DNA of 64,000 bases, taken from assembly GCA_028023455.1 (NCBI GenBank), contig JAQFVV010006550.1, forward strand, positions 60,001 to 124,000, given 5' to 3'. The stretch is from Epiperipatus broadwayi. Lineage: Eukaryota; Onychophora; Udeonychophora; Euonychophora; Peripatidae. Within the stretch, counting starts at the first letter, position 1. The number at the start of each line of letters is the position of its first letter. A model generated the notes under the pieces. The model did not search any database, was not told the DNA's origin, and saw nothing but the letters and a program-made list of their open reading frames with translations. This document shows, piece after piece, positions 25,436 through 37,510 of this stretch. The position numbers and the translations under genes were made by a program.

Positions 25436-25850
25436 CTTTAAATCATCAAATGTCACATGATCACCATTATTTATGCTACCACATGCTGTTTACACAGAGG
25501 CAAAACTTCACACAGTAGTGTCACTCAATGCAAGCCAGAGTAATCAATAGATGCATGAGAGTTTGTGCATAAAATCCCTATCTAGTACCTACCTATCCAA
25601 TATCCCCATAGTAGTTTTCTAAGATCTAGGTGCAGTACTCTCAGATCCAAGACTCCTCACTGATGAAAGCCACACGCTAGAAACTAGTCTGGAGATATTG
25701 GACGAGAAGGCACTGGATAGAGATTTAATGCACAAACCTTTCTGCATCCATTGATTATTCTGATTTGCACTGAGTGGTGCTATTGTATGAAGAGTTTTGA
25801 CTCTGTGTTTCACATGCTTTGTTTATGCATACTATTTATTCATTCTTCAT
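25436..25850. repeat. Family-1 foldback, left arm truncated at its inner end
   Basis: The left arm runs from CACATGATCACCATT through GGCAAAAC, AGTGTCACTCA and ATCAATAGATG to ATATCCCCATAGTAG. The right arm returns the same sequence inverted, ending near GTTTATGCATACT. The left arm has lost its hammerhead half. The right arm keeps one (25645-25702). Confidence 0.75.
25645..25702 (+). ncRNA. Hammerhead ribozyme, type I, family 1
   Basis: CTGATGA is at 25660-25666, stem II AGC/GCT (25668-25670 with 25676-25678), GAAA at 25680-25683, and a minimal stem III AC/GT closed by TA. The triplet GUC is at 25687-25689. Stem I has six positions next to the site (one C/A mismatch), an internal loop, then CCAA-T/A-TTGG pairing. 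An A/A mismatch sits at the base of stem II, as in all family-1 copies. Confidence 0.65.
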
Positions 25851-25859
25851 TTCAACAAT

Positions 25860-27100
25860 GTCATCTAAATAAAGAATGGCTGCTTTCATCCCCTGCAACA
25901 AATCCTCCATTTTAGCATCAAGCATGTTTGAGCAATAGTTATTCCAATTGAAAATTTATTATATCTAAATAATCCCCATGAGTATTAATTGTTACTTCTG
26001 AAATTTGGTGAAACAAACTGTAGATTAATATTAACAAAATATAATCCTTTTTGTAGCAATACTAAGACTTTCTGAATACTAGATACAGGATATGCTCCTT
26101 TATTTATATATTTATTCAAAATTTCTTGATTATCACAATGTAAATGAACAGTCCCATTGCTTTTAATATTGTGATGATGTGGTTTGCATATTGCCTCCTA
26201 ACAGCCCTCTATATCATGTCTTTAACTGTTTCTGACACTTTGTTTTTTGAAGTGAAAGAGACCTCTTACGGTCTTCAAACAATGGGATGGACAGTTGCCA
26301 TAGTTGTATATTAATGCTGCAGAATCCATCTTAAACAATTGTGGTTACTTTTCATAGATCCAATTCCATATGTACTCTTTTTATTATTTGTCTCTAATGG
26401 TTGAAACTAATTCCTGCCTCGAATCAGATTTAAATCTCTCTTCCTAATATTCATAGGTAGATTTTTTAGGCTTGTATTTACTCTCACTGATACTGTTACC
26501 TTGCATATCTATTGGATTTCTGTTTCCATCAGTCACCACTAAATCCATTTTAACTGTAACTATAATATTATATTTCGTAGAAATATTTGACTAGTTTACT
26601 TGTGACATAAGAGACATATCTGCTTCGCTGTTCATCTTTATTCTAAATTTCTGTACACAATTATGAATGTCCAATATAATGTAATTATTATTGATATCAA
26701 TTATCTTTCTGCCATTAGTATTTTCTGTAGACTCTTACCCATGGCTTAGAGTCTGGTGATACCATGACCACACTCTTTCTCCGCTTATTTTTTTACAAAC
26801 TGCCAATCACAAATATAGCTTTGGTCATTTTTAAATTTACATTTCTTTTTTTATATGGCCTTTACCACCACAACAGCCATACTTTTCCATTTGTAATCTG
26901 CTTGTCCTCTGTTTATATCCATATCTTTACATAGGTACTATTTTGAAACTCTATTGTGTTGTCCATAATGTGATCATAAGCAAGACATTTTTAATACCGT
27001 GGATGCAAGTTAATTCACTTTCACTCAATAACAGTTGTTTGAGTTTATTGTCACTCATCTTCAACAATAAGTGGTTGAGAAGTTGAAGTATTGGACTGTG
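25860..27100 (-). pseudogene. Second gypsy-type relic: knuckle, protease region and RT fragment
   Basis: In the minus strand, a zinc-knuckle-like GCCGGKGHIKKE lies near 26840-26875. A protease-region remnant (FRIKMNSEADMSLMSQVN) lies near 26590-26650. RT-like pieces near 25940-26200 (HLHCDNQ, NKYINKGAYPVSSIQKVL, INTHGDYLDIINFQL) match the order of gypsy RT (CGDY, YPLP, LTINTHKGL). Stops and frameshifts separate all of them. It is much more decayed than the element at 4.9-8.5 kb, and no LTRs were recognised. Confidence 0.55.
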
Positions 27101-29395
27101 TCAAATTTCTATATGCAGTGGTAACCTTATTATTACTATCTGAATACACATCATTATTTATTTACACTAGAAGGAATGCTTAACATAGAGAATAAACTTA
27201 AATCAGATTCTTTTAACTTTATATAATAAGTATAATTCTTTATCTATACATCTAGCTTGCATAAAAGTTGTTCTTACATTTAATACTATTGAGAGTATAA
27301 TTATAAATCTTTTCACTATAGATACTCATCATCTCTATGGCTTAATTCTATTTATTAATTCCCATTCTCTCTTTTCATATACTCACAGATACTGCTGATT
27401 ATCCTTCTCATTTCAGTAGTTTTTTTTTTTATATGCATTGGCATAATCTACATATATTCACATAATAAATAGATATTTGCATAATTAACATACATTTGTA
27501 TACTCTCCACATTTGCATACATTAATATTCTAGAATGTTAAACTATGAGGGTGTTAATCATTATCTGGTCTGACTTCTTGTTATAAATAAACACATTAAC
27601 TGTATTTAACATTACTCATATTTACATATGTACACATATTTAGTCAAACATTGCAATTAATAACATATTCATCACAAAATTATAAATCCAACAATGTTTA
27701 CTTAAGCATAGTTTGGAGCATGAATAGTAAACTTATATTGTCATGTTATACTTGTGTATATATAATAGTACAATGTATTGTTATTCTAACGTCCATCTTT
27801 TGAAATGGTACTCTGCACATAAATTGCATTGAAGAATGTAATTATTGAGCATTTAAAAAACTTTTGCCTTGTACAAAAATCATTTATATTAATGCATAAA
27901 ATTAAGTTTAATTTATCTTATGTATAAAATCCCCAAATATCCATAATGCTATCACATGATATTCATATTAAACCTAGCAGACTTTTTTTAAAAAAAAATG
28001 TTCCACCATTAATAAACTGTAATCATTTTTTACAAAACATTTTATAAAAAGAAAGTAATTTGTTAAAACAACTGATTAAAAAAGATATGATGGGCTTTCC
28101 ATAGGTTGGGTACATTTCTGGATTCTACAAAAATATGGTATTGGACTAAAACTTTTTCAAGAAAAAAACGCTCGGAAAACATGTGCTTTTGAGTATAGTA
28201 CACAATTGAATAGATATAATATTTAAATTATGAACAAAATGTGGTTACAGTATATAAATTTATATTTGAAATATAATATTTAATGAGAAAAAAAATAGAT
28301 GCTATATACCATATTTACATTTAGTTTTGTGTAGTTTGATAATGCATAGTTTGTGGTCTACAGTAATACCATGCGTGATTGAAATTCGTTAAAGCAGCTA
28401 ATTAATTAGGGTGGCCAGGGACATATGCTTGTATTACATATAAAACAGTTATAAACTCACTTTAAATTTTAAAGCTCGTTTTATTTCATATTTATTTCAT
28501 TCTCAATACTCCGTTTTTATTCATTTTTACTGCTTCAAATTTTTAATTTGTTTTGCATTTTTTCCAAAAACTAATTTATAGGGAAAACTAATTTCCAGGA
28601 AAATCATAGTTGAATCGTAGCATTTACATTTCTTTAATAGTTTGGTGATTTTTTAAAACTAAACTTATTTCAGTCTTCATTTTACTCTTTTAATAAATAT
28701 TGTAGCTTGTATAATATTTTGTTTACATGAGTTTGTGCTTTAACAATTAAGACTCTACCATATTTTGATTAGATTAAAACTAGCCATTTTCAGATCCGTT
28801 CTTTGTCATAAATTGTAAATACTACATTTTTGTTTTTTAATGAAGTGCAAACAATTTTCTATTTTTGGGAACTCTACTTTTACTTCTGTTGGTGTCCAAG
28901 AAAGAACAAATGCAACTACAGTGACTTAATGCAATGTTCTTTCTGTATTCTAAATAAATATGATTCACACGTTCTTGACTACAGTTCATAAAGTGTTAAT
29001 TTCAGAATAACACGCAATCTGAAAATCGAAAATGATTTTGAAAAATTATTTACCTTGAGGTTTTATTCTCTGTCTTGACTTTTTAATTTTTTCCCTAAAT
29101 ATTAGAAAATAATTTTGGATACATTACTGCTTGGGAATTTTTCTGAAATTCTTTCTTTTACATTTGTTATCGACTTTATTAATATCAACGGAAGATTCTC
29201 AAAATATATATTGGCTGATTTATATACCACATAATCCATGATGTTCCCGCACTTGCATAGTATGTGGTATCATATCCATTATCTAAGTTTAATTGTTGAA
29301 CGTTTTTAGCAAAATTAAAACTATTTAAATGTATTTAAGTACATTCAGCTCTTAGCAGTAGCTCTCAGATTAGAATATCTCCTATTATTTACTAA
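27101..29395. other. AT-rich spacer, nothing recognised
   Basis: No motif-bearing frame, tRNA fold, hammerhead core or paired element ends were seen. Confidence 0.4.
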
Positions 29396-29399
29396 GGCA

Positions 29400-29680
29400 A
29401 TAAACCTCAAGAAAATGATCTCCATCAGGAACACCCCTCCCCCAAACCCCTGACCATGGTTTTACACCCTGGCACTCCCCAGAGAGTCACTAGGTACTTT
29501 CAGAAACTAGATCTGAAGCTACCCTAGCGTCTCTTTGAGGAGTGTCGTGGTGTGATACCACGGTCAGAGCTTTGGGGAAGCGGTGTTCCTGATGGAGATA
29601 TTTTAAGTGCTTTCTCTGGCTGAGCATTTATCACAAAACTTGATGAGAAATTGGCAATGCTCATTGTTTATTAAATATTG
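29400..29680. repeat. Family-2 foldback with two mutated hammerheads
   Basis: The arms begin TCTCCATCAGGAACACC and end GGTGTTCCTGATGGAGA. Each arm contains a family-2 ribozyme region, but both are broken. The right arm (about 29526-29580, + strand) has TTGAGGA for CTGAGGA. The left arm (- strand, about 29440-29500) has CTGGGGA. Beyond the right arm, TTTATCACAAAACTTG...GGCAATGCTCATTGTTTA is the same tail as at 35.9 and 36.3 kb. Confidence 0.7.
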
Positions 29681-29689
29681 GATGTTTAA

Positions 29690-29935
29690 AAAAATAACTT
29701 TATTTAAATTTTCCAATTACATTCAATAGCATGAAGATTAGTATAAGCACAACATTTCAAGTGGTATTATCCCCTCTCTTCTCCAGGTGTTGCTAGCCTG
29801 ACCAATGACAGTACTTGCATGGTAAATGAAGCTAGACTCTTAGACTCTTAAATATTGAAATTTAAGGTAATGTTTTACCCAATTGATGGAAATAGTCCAA
29901 TATAGAAATAGAACTGAAATACCACCATCACAAAT
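29690..29935 (-). repeat. Family-5 repeat fragment (tRNA-headed)
   Basis: This is a shortened copy of the repeat at 40692-41330 and 50130-50866. It retains CTTTATTTAAATTTTCC, the CTCTTCTCCAGGTGTTGCTAGCC block, a degraded tRNA-like part and the end GATGGAAATAGTCCAATAT, then ACCACCATCACAAATCTTCAGG. Confidence 0.6.
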
Positions 29936-31079
29936 CTTCAGGAAAACATTTCATTTAATATTCATAATGAACCAATATTTAGAAAACATTGAAGTTGTAG
30001 ATTCTACCAGATGCATTGGTAATTAATTTGAAATAATAATTGGTGGTTGTACTTATTATATGTATTGCCTTTTTTTTCCAGTCCATCTATGATGGTAAGA
30101 GAGATGGATTTATCCGCTAAAAATAAGTAAAGATTCTGGATCATTTTGGGATAAAATGATGTGATATAATTTGCATTTTTTTAAAAAAAAAATCATATAT
30201 GGTAATGTACTCATGTTGCATATTCATATTTATATTATTATATCTTAATATTCTATTTTTGTCAGCCTCAAATTTCTTTTGCTTGCAGATTTCTCATGGT
30301 ATATTCATTGACTGACACATTATACACAGCTTATTTGCTCACTTCTAGAGTTTATTTTGATTAATTTCAACTTGAACATCACTGGCTGTTATTATTTGTC
30401 TACAGAGCACCATATTTTCTGCAGAACTTTCATTTACCAGAGTAGTGTTTCACTTTTTATTGCTCTTATTTACTTTTCTATTTCATATGATAATGATTTT
30501 TGTTTATGATTGATATTCATCAGCATCAATTTTTTTCATTGTTACTCGTGATACAGTAATAGTTTCCTAATAAAATAATTGACACTTAGGAACATTTTCA
30601 AGTTATGCTAAAGTGAATAACACACTCTCTCTCAGGTTGTGATTAAATAACAATGAGTACATTATCAAAGTGTCAAAAATGGAATAGATCTGCCCATTGC
30701 TTAAACTTCTGATGTTTATAAACTTACTCTTGAAAACATTGCTGTAAAATCAGAATGCAATTAATAGATCAGCCAGATGAAAATATGGTATTAATAAAAC
30801 TAATAATCAGCTATACAAGGACAAAAACAGAATCTCACTTTCAATAACATTGCTTTAAGAAACAAATAAAAATTAATAACTGTAAATATAAAATTCACAT
30901 AGCTTAATGTACATCACAAACATACATATTTTATTACAAATGTATTTTTGTCAATTGCTAGTGGTGTCTATAGAAAACATAATAGATTAGTTAGTTCTTC
31001 CTTTTTTGCCACATACTAAATTCTTTTATTAGATTTTATTATGTCTTTGTTGTTCATTTTTCTTTATGTGTAATTGTTT

Positions 31080-31935
31080 TTGCAAATAATGTCTTAGAGC
31101 TTCAGGAAATGTTGCAAGAGTTATCAGATGAAAGTAAGAAAGTAGGATTAAAAGTAAATGTTAAAAAGACTAAAGTAATGTTCAACGAATTTTCTTAAAA
31201 TAAGAAAATAAAGATTGATAATGACACGTAAGAAGAAGTTAACAACTCCAAATTTCTTGATCAGATTATTACTACACATAGAAATATAATGGATAAAATT
31301 AATAACAGAATTAATCTTCTTAAAACAGACAAAACTCACTATACATATTGCCACACACAGCAAGCTAGAGTAATCAATGGATGCCAGGAGGCTGGTGATC
31401 ATGTGATGTTCATTGGCTTAAAATTAAACTTCGTTGGCTAGCTATTGATAGAAATAACATTAAAATGAAATCTGCCTATGTGTTTGAAAAGGAGGTTTTT
31501 AATAGACTGTGTTACCAGTTCTTACTTATGGATCTGAAACTTGGACACTTAACAGAAAAGCAATACAAAGACTTGAGACCATCCAACAAAGTATGGAGAG
31601 ATGTAATAAGAAGAGATCAAAAAAGAAATATAGGTGAGAGAACAAACAGGGGTTTTTAAATCATTGAAAAAATTAAGAGACTGAAGTGGAGTTGGGCTGG
31701 ACATATTTCTAGAAGAAAAGATAATAGATGGCCTATTTAAATCTTAAATTGTATTCCAAGAAGTTGTAAAAGACCTAGAAAGAGACCACATGTGAGGTGG
31801 ATGGATGAAATAAAAAGAGAGTTGGGGTGATGTGGAGAAGAAAGGTTTGAATTTGGAGAAGATTGGTTGAATTTGGTGACACATTCATCCTGCAGTGAAT
31901 CGATAATTGTTGAAAATGATGATGATGTTAGTTTT
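31080..31935 (+). pseudogene. LINE 3' part (reverse-transcriptase C-terminal half), interrupted by a foldback insert
   Basis: Plus-strand reading gives FANN (for the FADD catalytic box), then LQEMLQELSDESKKVGLK, VNVKKTKVMFNE, then RINLLK at 31309-31325. After an insert it continues KLRWLAIDRNNIKMKSAYV, EVFNRLCYQFLL, YGSETWTL, AIQRLETIQQSMER, WAGHISRRKDNRW and CKRPRKRPHVRWMDEIK. This is the C-terminal sequence of RTE-type/endonuclease-reverse-transcriptase LINEs. Frameshifts are present. It ends in a short (ATG)n tail at about 31916-31929. Confidence 0.8.
31319..31423. mobile_element. Short family-1 insert inside the LINE, 7-bp target-site duplication
   Basis: CTTAAAA occurs at 31319-31325 and 31417-31423. 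Removing the 91 bp between rejoins the LINE reading as ...NRINLLK-IKLRWLA..., so the boundaries are well defined. The insert starts CAGACAAAACTC, includes ATCAATGGATGCC, and ends GTGATCATGTGATGTTCATTGG. This shows that family-1 repeats moved after the LINE inserted. The ribozyme segment is absent from this short form. Confidence 0.75.
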
Positions 31936-32511
31936 CAACAGATATAAATATACATCTGGAAATTGATACCCCATGATTAACAATGTATAATAGTCTATTG
32001 GGATATAGTGGTTATAACTTCAGAATATGAGAAGCCATCTTTCTCATCTAGCATTCAAGTCTTATTAATTATTTTGTGTGTTGTAGTGAAAATATGATTT
32101 TTTTCCAAGCTGCCAGCTTGCAGCCCTTTTTTTAAATCGGCACACATATTACCCATCACAATAGCAAACTCTATACATTAGTGCCACCTGGTGTAAGCCT
32201 TAGTAATCCATGAATCCATTGATTTCTAAGGCTTGCACTGGATGTTAATACTGTAGGGACCATTTACCATTGTTTTTACAGTTTGTGTACGCATAGGAAA
32301 TAGTGATACTGTGATACTACATATCAACATATCCTACCTATTACCACAATTTTTTTATGTATATCAGCATACCTGGGGCATGAAACTATGACATGTAATG
32401 TGACAGTGTGTTTCATACCTTTATCCACCTTTGATGCTCTCTGTGCCACCATAAAATCTTGCAAACTATTTGAAAATGAAATCTACAATTTATGGCTTCA
32501 TGGTGATATAA

Positions 32512-32675
32512 AATGGTATGACCCAGAAAGAGACCACATGTGAGATGGATGAAATAAGAGAGTGTGCAGGGTTAATGTGGAGAAGAGATGCTAAAGATTG
32601 GAGAAGATGAATTGAACTTGGAAGGACCTTCATCCTGCAGTGGTTTGATAATAATTGATGATGATGATGATGATG
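32512..32675 (+). pseudogene. Second LINE 3' tail fragment with (GAT)n
   Basis: It repeats the last part of the LINE at 31780-31930: CAGAAAGAGACCACATGTGAG, AATGTGGAGAAGA, TTCATCCTGCAGTG. It then ends in a GAT/TGA repeat at about 32658-32675. Minus-strand reading of that tail gives a His run, which is an artefact. Confidence 0.75.
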
Positions 32676-32689
32676 GATTATTTCCAGCA

Positions 32690-34200
32690 TTTTAGTAGCA
32701 ATTCCATTTAATTTAAAGTAAAATTTAAAATTAAGTTTTTCAACTATAGCTTAAGATTTGAAGTACAATCACGTTTCATCATCTAGACATGTGAGCATCT
32801 AAAAAAATATAATGATTAGCTTAACTATGTTGATGCGTGATAATTGAGTTGATACCAAAATGATTCTGCATGCAGATTGTTGGGAGGACCAGTTATCAAT
32901 CATTTCATCATTGGATCATACTAATATACTTATGGTGGCTACATTATTAAGTAACTATCATGTTTCCCCAAATGTGACAATAACTCCTAGCATGATTTTG
33001 CAGGATTCTCATAATAGAAACCATTATTAATATTGTCAGTCAGAAAGATGGATTTCATTCATTCACTGAAAGACATGATAGACCTATTGGATTATAAAGT
33101 AATGAATGTACAAATAAATATAAATTAGATTTTTGCATTTGAATATACATAAATTTTTGCACATGAAAAAATAAGACATTCCCTGAAAATAAGCCCTAAA
33201 ACATTTTTGGAGCAAAAATTAGTATATGACCTGGTCTTATTTTTGGTAAAACACATATCTAACTTCATAAGTGTTTTGGGTGATAGTACTTTATATTTAT
33301 GGTGAGAACAGGGACTATATAATATTACTGTCTACTTGCATTGTTTTATTGAGTGACATGAATAAGTTTCCTTAAATGTGATGTTATTTTATAGTTTATT
33401 TGGATGAATACTTGCTATATATGGATGTCTTTCATTTTTACTTGATATTTTTACCATATCCTTTTCTTTTACTACTTTTTATTTGTATTGATTGGATTAA
33501 AATGCTTCATATGGAGAGTCACTGGGCGTTTTAGTCATCTGCTTTCTCATGTTCAAATTTTATTTTTTATATCTATTGTTCATTTTTAATTGTATGGATG
33601 TTTTATATTTTTCAATAGAGATATATCATAATTGTATTCTGAAGTTCTGTTTCATCAGTATTTGATTTGCCAAATTTGTATCTGCTCCAGTACTATTGTT
33701 CAATAAAATGTCCTCTTTTACACAAAAGTCTTTCTGTTCTTTTTCTTATTTTTAATGTTATGTTACTATTTATTAGCATTAACTAGTGGATTTTTTTAAA
33801 TATTTTTTGATTTTGAATTAAGATATTCCTTTAATTTTAAGAGTAACAACTAAGCCCAAAGGAAACAATAGATACTAACATCTATTGAAACGACAATAGA
33901 ATAATAATTAAACCATAATCAGAACTTATACAATATATTTGCAATGAAAATACTAAGAAAATATGGCAACCAAAGAACCAACACTAATAAAATTTAATAA
34001 CTAAGTAACAATTATTTTTCATAATTTAAATAAATAAAGAAATTACTCACTGTTTCTAAATTCTTGCAAAACATGATTTTATTCCTGAATCAACTTGAAT
34101 ATTATACATAAATAATATTTTATAATAAACATTTTTATTTATTGGCACTAAAAAGCCATAAAATAATTATTTCTTTAACCATAATTGGGGTTTTTATATT
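32690..34200. other. AT-rich spacer, nothing recognised
   Basis: No coding motif, RNA fold or repeat end was recognised. Confidence 0.4.
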
Positions 34201-34204
34201 TACA

Positions 34205-34745
34205 CACAGGCAAAACTCTACATACAGCAATATCACTCAGTGCAAGCCAGAGTAATCAATGGATGCAGGAAAATTTGTGCATAAAATTCCTATCTAGTGC
34301 CTACTGATCCAATAATCTCAGACTAGTTTTTAGCTTTTGGCTTTCATCAGTAGGAAGCCTTGTATCTGGGAGCACTGCACCTAGATCTTAGGATCTAATG
34401 CAAATCTCCAGCAGCCACCTTTTATCTCCACTTGACTACAAAACCATGAAAATAAAATTGAAAACATAATAATATTTTCAATCCAAGCTGCTGGAAGGTT
34501 GCATTAGATCCTAAAATCTAGGTGCAATGCTCTCAGATCCAAGGTTCCTCACTGATGAAAGTCAAATGGTAGAAACTAGTCTGGGGATATTAGATAAGTA
34601 GGCATTAGTAGAGATTTTATGTATAAACTTTCCTGCATCAATTGATTACTCTGACTTGCACTAAGTGGCACTACTATATGGAGAGTTTTACCTGTGTGTA
34701 AACAGCTTATGTAAGCATAAAGAATGTTTATCATGTGATATTTGA
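34205..34745. repeat. Family-1 foldback element, both arms long
   Basis: The left arm starts ACACACAGGCAAAACTC and runs through ATCAATGGATGCAGG, AGACTAGTTTTTAGC and TTAGGATCTAATGC. The right arm returns these inverted, starting at GCATTAGATCCTAAAATCTAGG and ending GTTTTACCTGTGTGTAAAC, then GTGATATTTG. Flanking TTTTTATAT (left, about 34191) and TTTTTTATAT (right, about 34750) may be target duplications. The left-arm hammerhead has lost its GAAA (reads AAAA). The right arm has 34536-34596. Confidence 0.75.
34536..34596 (+). ncRNA. Hammerhead ribozyme, type I, family 1
   Basis: CTGATGA is at 34552-34558, GAAA at 34572-34575, the TA-closed stem III and GUC at 34579-34581. Stem I shows six pairs (one G.U), an internal loop, then AA/TT and C-T-A/G-A-T pairing with one mismatch. 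Stem II is weak (GTC/GGT with two wobbles). Confidence 0.55.
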
Positions 34746-35689
34746 TGGTTTTTTATATATATTATTTTTAATTTTTTAGTATTTAGATGTTTTTTGTAAT
34801 TATTTTTATTTAAAAGATAAAATAATGTTATTAAAGTCTGGGTAATATATTTTTAAAAAAAATTAGTTTCAATAGTATTTTGTTTATAAAAGAAGCATTT
34901 TTTTTTAAAAAAAAACACTTTTATAAGGAAAAGAAAGCGAAATTTCATCGTTTTTTTTGAAAAAAAAAAAAACAAATTTTATAATATTAACATTTTTAAC
35001 ATAATATTTTTAAAAATTAAAGCATTTAAAAACATACCACTTCTCATGCACATTATGGAAAACTTACCAAACTGATACCATGTTTAAAGTTCAGTTCACC
35101 AATATTATTGGATTATATAAATTACTTAAGAACCTTTAAATATTTCATTGCTATATTGCATAATCATTGAGTTCTAACAAGTAAAAAAATTGAAGGAAGC
35201 CCATTTGACAAGAGCATGTTAAACTTTGATTACAAAATGTATCCTAAGCAAGCATACAAACAAACAAAGTTTCTAAGTTAAATAAAAATGTTAAAAACAC
35301 TTAGTTTCACCCAAAATTTCAACTATGTAATTATCATCTTTTTCAAACATTAACCCCATAATTTTGTAAAATTATAATGATACATCAGTATATAAAATAA
35401 CCATACTGTGACCCAGTGAATAGGTGAATGATGTTTTGTTTTCTCTATAGAAGCTTGAGATGTGTAGGAAAATAGTTTAGCTATTTATGATATTGATTTT
35501 ATGGTGTTAGAATGTCTGGACCATAATTTACAATATCAAATGTGACAGTGTTTTTATACTTTAGCTTACAATAAACAATGTGCTAACATTAAAATTTGTT
35601 TTACTTTCAGAAAACTGATACTGAAACTTTTGAAATGATTCAAATTGTGTCAAATAATTTAAGTCATGAGCTCAAAAATAAATTTCAGA

Positions 35690-35915
35690 TTTTCCACTCA
35701 ATAGATAACTTTTAGTTAAATGCTGGCTTTGGGTTGCTATTTTTAGATCTAGTGTCTGAACCTACCCTAGCACCTCTCTGAGGAGTGCTAAAGAATGAAA
35801 CCATGGTCAGAGGTTTGGGGGGCAGTCCTGACAGAGATATTTTAAATGCTTTCTCTAGCTAAGAATTTATCACAAAGCTTTTTGAGGAATTGGCAATCCT
35901 CATTGTTTATAACTT
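35690..35915 (+). repeat. Family-2 repeat, direct copy 1
   Basis: It shares with 36095-36305 the order CACTCAATAG, GCT(G/A)GCTTTGGGTTG, TTTTTAGATCTAGTGTCTGAAC, hammerhead, AGAGATATTTTAA, TTTATCACAAAGCTT, and GGCAATCCTCATTGTTTAT. The copies are about 400 bp apart and in the same orientation. Confidence 0.75.
35765..35820 (+). ncRNA. Hammerhead ribozyme, type I, family 2 (copy 1)
   Basis: CTGAGGA is at 35778-35784, GAAA at 35797-35800, stem III ACC/GGT around AT, and GUC with the cleavage base at C35808. Stem I is fully paired for six positions (35772-35777 with 35809-35814), then a small internal loop, then five pairs (35765-35769 with 35816-35820). Stem II is GTGC/GAAT with one G/A mismatch. 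Every core nucleotide is canonical. Confidence 0.75.
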
Positions 35916-36094
35916 ACAAGCTTAAGAGAATAGGATCAATGACTCTTATTTTGGCTATTTATAGTCTCTGCCTTATGTCTTATGTGATGTTATATTGCTA
36001 AGACTACTAATATATGATATGGATAAAGATCTCTCAGCCCCATATGGCTATTTGAGTTGGATAGCTGGGTTTGAAGACATGTAGATGTCTGAAA

Positions 36095-36305
36095 ATTTTA
36101 GATTTCCACTCAATAGTTGCTAGCTTTGGGTTGGTATTTTTAGATCTAGTGTCTGAACCCACCCTAGCACCTCTCTGAGGAGTGCCAAAGCATGAAACCA
36201 TGATCAGAGGTTTGGGAGGGGCCTGACAGAGATATTTTAATTGCTTTTTATAGCTAAGCATTTATCACAAAGCTTGTTGAGGAATTGGCAATCCTCATTG
36301 TTTAT
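36095..36305 (+). repeat. Family-2 repeat, direct copy 2
   Basis: Same order of blocks as copy 1, with scattered base changes. The insert between copies (35916-36094) is unrelated. A 75-codon minus-strand frame over this stretch is a by-product of the repeat. Confidence 0.75.
36162..36217 (+). ncRNA. Hammerhead ribozyme, type I, family 2 (copy 2)
   Basis: CTGAGGA is at 36175-36181. Stem II GTGC/GCAT is fully paired (36182-36185 with 36190-36193, loop CAAA) and GAAA is at 36194-36197. The triplet is AUC (C36205), with one C/A mismatch in stem III. Stem I has six pairs (36169-36174 with 36206-36211), an internal loop, then four to five pairs. Copies 1 and 2 each repair the other's single defect, so the family consensus is a fully canonical hammerhead. 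Confidence 0.75.
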
Positions 36306-36799
36306 ATTCTCAAATAGTTTGTAAGATTTCATGATTACAAAAAAAGCATTAAAGGTGTCAACCACAATATGAATTAATTTGATACATCTTATACTGTAAC
36401 TTATAATCAATACACACTAGTGCCTTAATTTTTTGTGGTGAATAACTAAACTACTTTACTATACACTACAGCCATTTATCCTGAGATGGTACTCCACACA
36501 GCTTGGAGAGAATGCCAGGCACTTCTTCACTGGAGCACATTTTATATTCATAAATATATAAACAATTATACATGTGTGGGCTTACTTTTACATTAAAACA
36601 TCTAAATATCTTCCCATACCAATTTTTCAATATTATAAAACATAATTAATTCCCTCCAAATCTGAATAAGCTTTTAAACAATACAAAGGATAGATTGCCT
36701 CCAGACCAGGTCCTGTAGATTGTTTACAAAATTAGCTACAATTAAAATAAATTGCAAAGCAATCTACTATAGATCACATGTTAATAGTATGAGTAGACT

Positions 36800-37030
36800 A
36801 TCACAACATCAATATATGTATTCTTATATAAAAAGAGATCCCAGTGTGAAGGTACCATTTCTGAAAGCATTCAATAGATTTTGGCCATGATTGATGTACG
36901 GAATATTAAAATAGTATGTGCTGAGCCCAGTAACAAGAAAACAAAATTTAAAAAGGCATTGTTTATTGCTAATGACATCCATATGATAAACAAAACAGTC
37001 ACCTGCATAACCTTGTCCAGAAGTGGAATA
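36800..37030 (+). pseudogene. PLE GIY-YIG C-terminal fragment (tentative)
   Basis: The reading SIDF...NIKIVCAEPSNKKTKFKK, ALFIANDIHMINK follows the end pattern of PLE/GIY-YIG proteins (hydrophobic 'vkIL..E', basic 'kRKikEA', 'I......lN'), as does the clearer copy at 42.7-42.95 kb. It is short and shifted upstream of the match, so this is a pattern-level call. Confidence 0.4.
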
Positions 37031-37424
37031 TGTACATTACGGTATTTACATATTAGCCAGCAAATATTAAAGTAGGATCTTTTTCAATAATAACACCAGT
37101 TTAGCCAATAAGTTTTAGTGCTATGATGATGACCCCCCCAATCTTTTTTTAAGTGTATTAATGTTCTTATAGAATTGTACTTTTAATATATCAAATATAA
37201 AAAAGTATCTAAAAATAATACCTACAATATAATCTGTAATGATCAAATTGTCCAGTGGTTACTTTATCATTAAATTAAGATTTATACACAATAGGTAAAA
37301 GCATACAATAAACTCTAGCATGCCGGCATATTTGTCATATAAGCCCTAATTTATAGATTTAGTTCATTTACGTATTTTTTTGTACTTTTAGAAATGAAAA
37401 TATATTATATATATATATTGTCAA

Positions 37425-37496
37425 GCGTTGGTAGCCTAGTGGTTAGCATAGCTGCTTTCCAAGCAGCTGGTCTGGGTTAGCTTCTGGGTCAATGCA
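37425..37496 (+). repeat. tRNA-Gly(TCC)-like pseudogene or SINE head
   Basis: Acceptor GCGTTGG, A-box-like TAGCCTAGTGGTTAGC, and a perfect anticodon arm GCTGC/GCAGC with loop TTTCCAA (anticodon TCC) are present. The T arm is degraded (CTGGG against CTGGG, not complementary) and the 3' acceptor strand pairs poorly. TA repeats flank it on both sides, which fits insertion into a microsatellite. It is not a working tRNA gene. Confidence 0.65.
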
Positions 37497-37510
37497 TTTG
37501 ATATATATAT

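Noticed and set aside
25619-25813. 64-codon minus-strand frame
   Set aside because: It is opposite the family-1 foldback right arm. The same applies to 47983-48177 over the family-3 foldback and 12558-12752 over array unit 3.
32490-32690. Minus-strand frame with a run of six histidines
   Set aside because: It is the reverse reading of a (GAT)n LINE tail, not a metal-binding protein.
36034-36261. 75-codon minus-strand frame
   Set aside because: It lies opposite the family-2 repeat and ribozyme; structure on the other strand explains the sequence.
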